From an uncultured Erysipelotrichaceae bacterium (GTDB taxonomy: Bacteria; Bacillota_I; Bacilli_A; RF39; UBA660): a stretch of 11,102 nt of DNA. The position numbers and the translations under genes were made by a program. Shown here piece after piece: positions 1 through 5,121 of the stretch. The notes beneath the pieces are model-generated. The model was not told the origin of the DNA and did not search any database. It saw nothing but the letters and a program-made list of their open reading frames with translations. The DNA lies in the NCBI GenBank assembly GCA_902795755.1, contig CADBMO010000122.1, forward strand, positions 1 through 11,102. Reading direction: 5' to 3'. The stretch's first letter is position 1, and each line of letters begins with the position of its first letter.

Positions 1-1
1 C

Positions 2-943
2 GAAGAGTTTAACGTAATATCGCAAACAGAAGAAGAGATAACTTTGTTAGCAAAATATAACTTATTAGTAGGTAATGAAGTAGATGTAGCTTTAAATGAC
101 GGAAATTATAGTATAACATCATCTTCTGAAATATCAAAAGATACTGAAGGTTATGGGCTTCAAAATTCAAGTATAGAAAGCTTTGAAGGTAACCCAGGTC
201 ATTACAAAGCGGTAGTTTCTTATGCTACTCCAAGAATAGTACCTTCCGAAACCGAAGGAGAAGAGGATAAATATTTATATTATTGGCAAGATGATGATGG
301 TAATTTAATGGGTACTTATTCTAAGTCATTTGTTGCTCAAAATGAAACTATAAATTATGGTTATACTTATGATAAATATTCTAATGTTTATCAATATTTA
401 CAAGATTATAAAAAGAAATTAATGAATTTTAAAAATTTAAAAACAGTTAATATAAAACTATTAGACGTAGAAGATTACGTTAATTTGGTAATGTCTCCAA
501 ATGTAAGTGATTGGTATTTACCATCAACTTATTGGACTGGAGTTACTATAGAAGTTGATACAATGATGGCTTTGACTAGAGATGATTCGGCATATTATTA
601 CCCAAATCAAGAGTTAGCAGGTGTAAGGCCGGTAGTTACCATTAAAAAATCTGAATTAGAAGGAAAAGATGTAATAAAAACAACAACCAAACAAAAAATA
701 ATTACAGGTACTTCTAAAAAGGCTTCAAAAAAATATAGATTAATATATCATAATGAAGATAACAAAACTACTACCACAACAAAAACTGGTAAAACAACTA
801 CTGTTATGAATATGGGTGGTATTGTAAAAACTTATAATACAGAATCAAAAATACCATGGTTATTTATAATTATAGATGGTTTGCTTTTATTAGTCGCTTT
901 AATAGAATTTGTAATTTATAAAAACAAGAAAAAGGAAAATTAA
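2..943 (+). CDS. C-terminal part of a membrane-anchored surface repeat protein (5' end outside window)
   Basis: The frame is open from the first complete codon, so the gene begins upstream; 313 residues are visible. An internal TTG at 44 is not a credible start, because the residues before it (EEFNVI) align with the repeat module of the 6988-9336 protein (NECFEVI, DECFYVI). The visible part holds one module: ALAKY-like LLAKYNLLVG near residue 17, YWTGV at about 177-181 and VRPVVTI at about 208-214. A Lys/Thr-rich linker follows (about 225-280), then one hydrophobic segment (about 286-305) and a basic tail ending KNKKKEN. This suggests a protein exposed outside the cell and held by a C-terminal membrane helix; no LPXTG motif is seen. 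Where the paralogue has the second Cys of its CX4C pair, this module has Glu. Ligand and function are unknown. Paralogy to the later gene is clear from the sequence; the surface role is inference. Confidence 0.8.
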   Translation, partial: EEFNVISQTEEEITLLAKYNLLVGNEVDVALNDGNYSITSSSEISKDTEGYGLQNSSIESFEGNPGHYKAVVSYATPRIVPSETEGEEDKYLYYWQDDDGNLMGTYSKSFVAQNETINYGYTYDKYSNVYQYLQDYKKKLMNFKNLKTVNIKLLDVEDYVNLVMSPNVSDWYLPSTYWTGVTIEVDTMMALTRDDSAYYYPNQELAGVRPVVTIKKSELEGKDVIKTTTKQKIITGTSKKASKKYRLIYHNEDNKTTTTTKTGKTTTVMNMGGIVKTYNTESKIPWLFIIIDGLLLLVALIEFVIYKNKKKEN

Positions 944-956
944 TCCTTTTTCTTTT
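926..956 (+). terminator. Rho-independent terminator of the partial surface gene
   Basis: Arms AAGAAAAAGGA (926-936) and TCCTTTTTCTT (944-954) pair perfectly over 11 bp, with a 7-nt loop that contains the stop codon TAA (941-943), followed by a T-rich stretch. It separates the surface gene from dnaB. Confidence 0.75.
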
Positions 957-975
957 ATTATATTTATATAAATCA

Positions 976-1004
976 TTGAAATAATATAAAAAATAGATTA
1001 AAAT
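976..1004 (+). promoter_or_regulatory. sigma-A type promoter of dnaB-dnaI
   Basis: TTGAAA (976-981), a 17-nt spacer and TAAAAT (999-1004) form a good housekeeping promoter, predicting a start near 1011 and a very short leader. The ribosome site AAAGGATGGTGAT (1012-1024) lies just before ATG 1028. Confidence 0.7.
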
Positions 1005-1027
1005 AATATTTAAAGGATGGTGATTAT

Positions 1028-2320
1028 ATGAACGATATTAACATTTTACCAGCAGATACTTTTGTTGTAGTAAATAAAACCATTCTAAATGAAAATGATA
1101 GGAAGCTAATTAATATGCTTTATCAACCTATTATAGGATCTTTTGCTACTAGTTTATATTATACATTATGGTCAGATTTAGATAAAAGTGAGTTGTTAAG
1201 CAAGGAGTATACTCATCATCATTTGATGACTAGTTTAAGAATAAAAATGGATGCTATAATTATTGCAAGAAAAAAACTAGAAGCAATTGGTTTGCTTAAA
1301 ACATATTTAAAAAAGGGTAACGTTAATAGTTACGTATATGAATTATATTCACCAATTAGTGCTCATGATTTTTTTAATCATCCAATTCTTAATATAGTTT
1401 TATATAATAACGTTGGTAAAAAAGAGTATGAAAATATATTATCTTATTTTAAGGTACCACGTATTAATACTACTGGTTATGAGGATATAACAGCAGCTTT
1501 TTCCGATGTTTATGAAAGTGTTAGTGCAACTACATATGATAATTTAAATGAGGATATCAGGGTAAATAAAACTGGTAATATTAAAATTGATAAATCTTTT
1601 GATTTTGATTTGTTAACATCTTCTATTCCAGAGGGTATAATTAATAGTAAAACCTTCAATAAAGATATAAAAGAATTAATTACGAATTTATCATACGTAT
1701 ATAATATGGATGCTCTTGATATGAAATCATCAATACTTAATTCTATAAAAGAAAATGGATTAATTGATAAGGTGTTGCTACGTAAGAATGTTAGAAATTA
1801 TTATAAATACCAAAATGAAAATAAATTACCGTCATTAATGTATAAATCTCAACCAGAGTATTTAAAAAATCCAATTGGAGCGGATGATAAACGAGCAAAA
1901 ATGATATATATTTTTGAAAATACCAGTCCATATAGATTTTTAAAGGGTAAGAGTAATGGTGCAAAACCATCTAGTAGGGATCTTAATTTATTAGAATCAC
2001 TTTTAAATGATTTTAAATTAAATCCTGGCGTTGTTAACGTATTAATTGATTATGTACTTAAAATTAATAATAAAAAGCTTACAAAAGCTTTTGTTGAGAC
2101 AATTGCATCTCAGTGGAAAAGGTTAAATATTGAAACAGTTGAAGAAGCAATGAAAACCGCCGAAAAAGAGCATAAGAAAATGAACAAAAAAACAAATACA
2201 GAAAAGAAAAATATTAAACCAGAAAAACTACCTGAATGGTTTGATCAAAATATTAAGAAGCAAGAAATGAATGAAGATGAAGAAAAATCATTAAAAGAAA
2301 TGCTAGAAGAGTTTTCTTAA
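1028..2320 (+). CDS. dnaB: DnaB, replication initiation and membrane attachment protein (Bacillus type)
   Basis: This 430-aa protein matches the Firmicutes DnaB/DnaD family, a primosome component, not the E. coli DnaB helicase. In Bacillus, DnaB works with DnaD and DnaI to load the replicative helicase at oriC and at restart sites, and is membrane associated. The N-terminal part (about 1-125) has the expected winged-helix pattern, with LYQPIIG at 31-37 and the RKKLEAIGLL segment at 81-90. The C-terminal DnaB_2/DnaD-like domain is at about 300-380, with FVETIASQW (355-363) fitting the family YxxxIxxxW motif with Phe in place of Tyr. The end, LPEWFDQ followed by an acidic helix (401-430), is typical of the family. 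B. subtilis DnaB is about 472 aa, so this one is slightly short. Its stop overlaps the dnaI ribosome site, indicating an operon. The middle (145-290) is divergent. Confidence 0.9.
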   Translation: MNDINILPADTFVVVNKTILNENDRKLINMLYQPIIGSFATSLYYTLWSDLDKSELLSKEYTHHHLMTSLRIKMDAIIIARKKLEAIGLLKTYLKKGNVNSYVYELYSPISAHDFFNHPILNIVLYNNVGKKEYENILSYFKVPRINTTGYEDITAAFSDVYESVSATTYDNLNEDIRVNKTGNIKIDKSFDFDLLTSSIPEGIINSKTFNKDIKELITNLSYVYNMDALDMKSSILNSIKENGLIDKVLLRKNVRNYYKYQNENKLPSLMYKSQPEYLKNPIGADDKRAKMIYIFENTSPYRFLKGKSNGAKPSSRDLNLLESLLNDFKLNPGVVNVLIDYVLKINNKKLTKAFVETIASQWKRLNIETVEEAMKTAEKEHKKMNKKTNTEKKNIKPEKLPEWFDQNIKKQEMNEDEEKSLKEMLEEFS

Positions 2321-2331
2321 AGGAGTAAGTT

Positions 2332-3258
2332 ATGGAAAATGTAAATCAAAAAGTAAAAGATGTTAAAGATTTGAAATACAAATTAACTGTTTCATATCAT
2401 GAAGCTTGCAAAGATACTGTTTTTAAAGAATTAGTAGATGGCATTAATTTAAGTGATGATGAATTAATGAAACATACTTCGTCGTTAGAAGATGCTTCTT
2501 TAGAGTATAAAAACTGTAAAAATTGTAAGGGTTTAGCATTTTGTAAAAATGCGATAAATGGTTATTGCTATTATCCGGTTTTAAAAGATGGTATTTTATC
2601 GTTTTCATATGTTGCATGCAAATATAAAAACAAAGAAATTGATGATAATAAATATCAAAAATATGTTTTATGTGTGGATGTTCCAAAGGAAATAAAAAAT
2701 GCTAAAATAAAAGAAATATATACAGATGATAAAGCAAGAGCAGACGTCATTAAGTGGATTATGAAATATGCAAAAGATTACCAAAAAGGAATAATTGGTA
2801 AAGGTTTGTTTTTGCATGGTAATTTTGGATGTGGTAAAACATATCTTATTGCCGCACTTTTTAATGAACTTGCAAAATCAAATGTTAGAAGTGCTATTAT
2901 ATATTGGCCTGAGTATTTAAGAAATTTAAAGAATAGTTTTCAATCTTCAAATAGTGATGAATTTAAAAATAAGTATAACGAGGTAAAATATGCCAAATTA
3001 TTACTTATAGATGATTTAGGTGCTGAAGGAGTAAGTTCTTGGAATAGAGATGAAATACTAGGTACAATTCTTCAATATAGGATGCAAGAAGAATTGCCAA
3101 CTTTTATTACGTCTAATTTAAATATTAAGGAATTAGAAGATCATTTGTCAGTAACTACTTCTAACAAATCTGAAAAAGTAAAAGCTAAAAGAATAATAGA
3201 AAGAGTAAAACAGTTGACAATTGATACTGAAATGTTAGGACATAACAATAGAAAGTAA
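2332..3258 (+). CDS. dnaI: DnaI, primosomal helicase loader (AAA+ ATPase)
   Basis: DnaI binds the replicative helicase and, powered by ATP, loads it as a ring onto DNA together with DnaB and DnaD. The 308-aa length fits the family (about 311 aa in B. subtilis). The N-terminal helicase-binding domain carries the zinc-site cysteines of the family (candidates C62, C65, C71, C79, C96). The C-terminal AAA+ domain has Walker A GNFGCGKT (163-170), Walker B LLLIDD (223-228), a sensor-1 TSN (260-262) and arginines near 287-291 in the arginine-finger region. The start ATG 2332 follows AAAGGAG (2319-2325) at good spacing, and only 11 bases separate it from dnaB, so the two are co-transcribed. No terminator is seen after it: the stop TAA is directly followed by the -35 of the next promoter, so some readthrough into the T-box leader is possible. 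Confidence 0.93.
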   Translation: MENVNQKVKDVKDLKYKLTVSYHEACKDTVFKELVDGINLSDDELMKHTSSLEDASLEYKNCKNCKGLAFCKNAINGYCYYPVLKDGILSFSYVACKYKNKEIDDNKYQKYVLCVDVPKEIKNAKIKEIYTDDKARADVIKWIMKYAKDYQKGIIGKGLFLHGNFGCGKTYLIAALFNELAKSNVRSAIIYWPEYLRNLKNSFQSSNSDEFKNKYNEVKYAKLLLIDDLGAEGVSSWNRDEILGTILQYRMQEELPTFITSNLNIKELEDHLSVTTSNKSEKVKAKRIIERVKQLTIDTEMLGHNNRK

Positions 3259-3287
3259 TTGACTACTTATTTTAAAAGTAGTAAGAT
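3259..3287 (+). promoter_or_regulatory. sigma-A promoter of the T-box / thrS operon
   Basis: TTGACT (3259-3264), a 17-nt spacer and TAAGAT (3282-3287) form a strong promoter that begins on the base after the dnaI stop codon. The predicted start is near 3294, which gives a T-box leader of about 210 nt. Confidence 0.75.
3262..3282. repeat. Inverted repeat inside the T-box operon promoter
   Basis: ACTACTT (3262-3268) and AAGTAGT (3276-3282) are perfect 7-bp arms around a 7-nt centre, and together they span the promoter spacer. It could be a protein operator or a weak hairpin at the end of dnaI. No T tract follows, so it is not a good terminator. It may be chance. Confidence 0.35.
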
Positions 3288-3473
3288 AAGTTTATAAATA
3301 CGTAATTATGTAGGACATGATTTTATAATAAGTTTTATAGAAAGCTTATGTTGATGGAAATTAAGCAAACAAGTTATATAATTACTACCTACAAAGTAGA
3401 ACTCGAAAGATGTTTCCGGTTAAAGCCGTTATATTAAATTAAGTAAAAGGTAGGATGGTACCGGGCTAATTAG

Positions 3474-3503
3474 CACTCCTAAATATGTTTTGGGAGTGTT
3501 TTT
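3474..3503 (+). terminator. T-box terminator hairpin
   Basis: CACTCCTAAA (3474-3483) pairs with TTTGGGAGTG (3489-3498; one G-T pair and a 5-nt loop) and is followed by TTTTT (3499-3503). The 5' arm shares TCCT (3477-3480) with the antiterminator, so the two folds are mutually exclusive. Confidence 0.88.
3492..3496 (+). promoter_or_regulatory. Ribosome binding site hidden in the T-box terminator arm
   Basis: GGGAG lies 9 nt before ATG 3506 and is the only Shine-Dalgarno-like sequence near that start. It is also part of the 3' arm of the terminator, so it is paired in the OFF state and free in the antiterminated state. It supports ATG 3506 over the in-frame ATG 3485, which sits at the hairpin loop without any ribosome site. 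Confidence 0.6.
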
Positions 3504-3505
3504 AT

Positions 3506-4057
3506 ATGATTGCAGATAAAGATGATGAATTATTAGAAATAATAAATGAAGATACTACTGGTACGGGTATTTATAATACTAGAGATTATATTCATAAAAA
3601 TAGATTGTATCATAATGAAACTACTATATTTATAATAAATGGTGATAATATTTTATTAGAAAGAAGAAGTAAAAATAAAAGAATTTTTCCTTTAATGTTA
3701 TGTGCACCAGGTGGACATGTTATAAAAGGAGAAACAATAAAGCAAAGTGCTATCAAAGAATTGAAAGAAGAAATTGGTTTAGAAGTTAGGGATAGTGATT
3801 TAAAATATCTTATGACGTTTAAAAAGAATGCTAAGAAACAGAATTGTATTCAAAATGTTTTTTATGTTTATACAGATAAAAAAATATATGAATTTCAAAA
3901 ACAAGATTCAGAAGTTGAGGAACTTATTTATATGAACATAGATGAGTTTATTGAAAAATGCAAAAATGAATCAAGTGATGTTATGTATAACTATTATGAA
4001 GAAAAAACCATGTTTGAGGTTTTAAAAAGAATAGTAAAAAAAGGAGTGTTAGTATGA
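3506..4057 (+). CDS. Nudix hydrolase, isopentenyl-diphosphate-isomerase-like subgroup
   Basis: The 183-aa protein has a Nudix box fitting GX5EX7REUXEEXGU at residues 70-92: G70, E76, E85, E88, E89, G91 and L92, with Lys84 in place of the usual Arg. The catalytic Glu and metal-binding Glu positions are kept, so activity is plausible. The segment before the box (HNETTIFIINGDNILLERRS, then FPLMLCAPGGHV) resembles IDI/YfcD-like Nudix proteins, which act on diphosphates; the real substrate cannot be told from sequence. The start chosen is ATG 3506, since the alternative 3485 would place the first seven residues inside the terminator. It is the first gene after the T-box and overlaps the next gene by 4 bases (ATGA), so it should be induced when tRNA-Thr is uncharged. 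That control is unusual for a Nudix enzyme. Confidence 0.85.
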   Translation: MIADKDDELLEIINEDTTGTGIYNTRDYIHKNRLYHNETTIFIINGDNILLERRSKNKRIFPLMLCAPGGHVIKGETIKQSAIKELKEEIGLEVRDSDLKYLMTFKKNAKKQNCIQNVFYVYTDKKIYEFQKQDSEVEELIYMNIDEFIEKCKNESSDVMYNYYEEKTMFEVLKRIVKKGVLV

Positions 4058-4821
4058 CAGAAAAATGGAAAGTGGCTTTAAAAGAGTTTTTAAAAAAATA
4101 TGAAAACGATGATGATGTGGTGGGTGCTATTTTATGTGGTAGTTATGCCTTGGAAACCCAAAATGATAAATCAGATATAGATGTTTATCTAGTATTAAGA
4201 GAAGGCGTAGAATACTACGAAAGAGGTAATTGCGAATCTGTTAGTTATTTAATAGAATATTTTAAAAATACAAAATCTGGTATTAAGGATTTTATGGAAA
4301 AAGAGTTTAATAAAAATAAATTAAGTACCATTAATATGTTTGCATATGGAAAAATAATATATGATATGGATGGTAGCGTAAAAGAATTACAAGATTTAGC
4401 GGTTGATTATATAGATAGACCACTTAATAATATAACTTCTGATAAGTTAGATATTAATAATTATCATTTATGGGATTTATTAGATGAACTTAAGGTGGCA
4501 AAAGATGAAGATAGAGATGATTTTTATAAGCTATATTTTAGAATATTAGATGATATTTATGATATTTACGCTGAATTTTTAGGAATTCCTAAATTACCAA
4601 AATCAAAAGTTTACAAGATTTTGACAAATGAAGATTATAGAAAAAAATATCACGTATTTAAGATTCCAGAAGAAGAATTTGTTGATATGTATTTAAGGTG
4701 CCACAGTGTAGGAAGTATGGAGTTAATGTATAATAATATAGCTAATTTAATTAATTATTATTATAAAAAACAAGGTGGTTTTAACGTAAGAGAATTTAGT
4801 TTAAAAACATACGTTAATTAA
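4054..4821 (+). CDS. Nucleotidyltransferase of the DNA polymerase beta / KNTase fold
   Basis: This 255-aa protein shows the GSx10DxD signature of the minimal nucleotidyltransferase superfamily: G29 S30, then D41 and D43 (SDIDVYLV). A third acidic residue could be E68 in LIEYF. Such enzymes move an NMP from an NTP to a small molecule, RNA or protein; the group includes aminoglycoside nucleotidyltransferases and toxin-antitoxin MNT proteins. The C-terminal half (about 130-240) is predicted helical and rich in Tyr, Asp and Lys, as in two-domain family members, but no subgroup is recognised. The start ATG overlaps the Nudix stop and has AAGGAG (4041-4046) 7 nt upstream, so translation is probably coupled. 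Its place between a threonine T-box and thrS invites a link to tRNA or threonine metabolism or resistance, but this is inference only. Confidence 0.8.
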   Translation: MTEKWKVALKEFLKKYENDDDVVGAILCGSYALETQNDKSDIDVYLVLREGVEYYERGNCESVSYLIEYFKNTKSGIKDFMEKEFNKNKLSTINMFAYGKIIYDMDGSVKELQDLAVDYIDRPLNNITSDKLDINNYHLWDLLDELKVAKDEDRDDFYKLYFRILDDIYDIYAEFLGIPKLPKSKVYKILTNEDYRKKYHVFKIPEEEFVDMYLRCHSVGSMELMYNNIANLINYYYKKQGGFNVREFSLKTYVN

Positions 4822-4833
4822 TAGGAGGGTTTT

Positions 4834-5121
4834 ATGACAACAAAAGCACTAGAAGATGTGCTAAAAGATGATAGTTTATCTCATGATAGAAAATTTGATA
4901 TTTTAAAGCAAGCAAAATTATCATACTCAGTAATATTTGAGTTACAAGAAATATTTAAATATGATAATGAAATATTTAATATGTTATCATACTTTACTTA
5001 TTATCAAGATAATAGGTTAGATTCTAAGTTAAGTTTACAAAATAAAACTAATTATGGTAATAGAGTTTATAATAAAAGACATCGTAAAAGGAGGAAAACA
5101 CATGATAAATATAAAAGATAA
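4834..5121 (+). CDS. Unrecognised 95-aa protein with a strongly basic tail
   Basis: I do not recognise this small protein. Support for it being real is an excellent AGGAGG (4823-4828) 5 nt before the ATG, a 12-nt gap after the nucleotidyltransferase gene, and the absence of any other gene in the space. Residues 1-55 look helical and amphipathic (LEDVLKDD, FDILKQAKL, IFELQEIF), followed by an aromatic patch, SYFTYYQ (52-58). Residues 81-95 hold ten Lys/Arg, which could bind nucleic acid; part of this tail is simply the purine-rich thrS ribosome site read in this frame. Its last 20 bases overlap thrS. It is not a detached TGS domain: no TGS-like motif is visible. It probably rides on the T-box operon and may couple translation to thrS. 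Confidence 0.6.
   Translation: MTTKALEDVLKDDSLSHDRKFDILKQAKLSYSVIFELQEIFKYDNEIFNMLSYFTYYQDNRLDSKLSLQNKTNYGNRVYNKRHRKRRKTHDKYKR
5086..5094 (+). promoter_or_regulatory. thrS ribosome binding site (decides the start)
   Basis: AAAAGGAGG ends 7 nt before ATG 5102. This near-perfect site, and the start of homology soon after, make ATG 5102 the thrS start in preference to the in-frame ATG at 5054, which lacks a comparable site. Confidence 0.8.

Larger units (their letters stand above)
3294..3503 (+). promoter_or_regulatory. T-box riboswitch leader, threonine-specific (proposed ACT specifier)
   Basis: A T-box senses the ratio of uncharged to charged tRNA and lets transcription continue when the amino acid is short. 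The T-box sequence AGGATGGTACCGGGC (3452-3466) is close to the AGGGTGGTACCGCG consensus; its TGGT (3456-3459) would pair with the tRNA acceptor end. The antiterminator can form from AGGA (3452-3455) with TCCT (3477-3480) and GCT (3465-3467) with AGC (3472-3474). The Stem I tip is GCTTA/TAAGC (3344-3348/3362-3366) around a GTTGATGGAAA loop. The Stem I base is GTAGG/CCTAC (3310-3314/3388-3392), with a helix above it, TTATA/TATAA (3323-3327/3377-3381). The internal loop between them exposes ACT (3384-3386) followed by the expected purine A3387. ACT is a Thr codon, in agreement with thrS downstream. A small Stem III candidate is CGGT/GCCG (3417-3428). The overall class is firm; the specifier assignment is by hand folding. 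Confidence 0.88.

Noticed and set aside
226..943. Sortase (LPXTG) anchoring of the surface proteins
   Set aside because: No LPXTG-like motif occurs before the C-terminal helix in either protein; they are better read as membrane anchored.
2444..2686. 80-aa reverse-strand open frame inside dnaI
   Set aside because: It lies opposite the conserved zinc-domain coding region of dnaI, has no ribosome site, and its His/Tyr-rich composition is that of an antisense shadow.
3485..3505. Upstream in-frame ATG for the Nudix gene
   Set aside because: It lies at the loop of the T-box terminator and has no Shine-Dalgarno sequence; ATG 3506 is better.
4052..4060. TGA read as Trp (genetic code 4), suggested by the Mollicutes-like traits
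   Set aside because: TGG is used for Trp throughout, no long gene has an in-frame TGA, and TGA stops occur at the Nudix end (ATGA overlap) and the regulator end.
5054..5101. Upstream in-frame ATG for thrS
   Set aside because: The extra 16 residues have no family similarity, and the strong AAAAGGAGG belongs to ATG 5102.
4054..5121. Classical MNT-HEPN type toxin-antitoxin pair formed by the nucleotidyltransferase and the 95-aa protein
   Set aside because: No HEPN RX4-6H motif is visible in the small protein, the nucleotidyltransferase is much larger than a minimal antitoxin, and the pair is inside a T-box operon.
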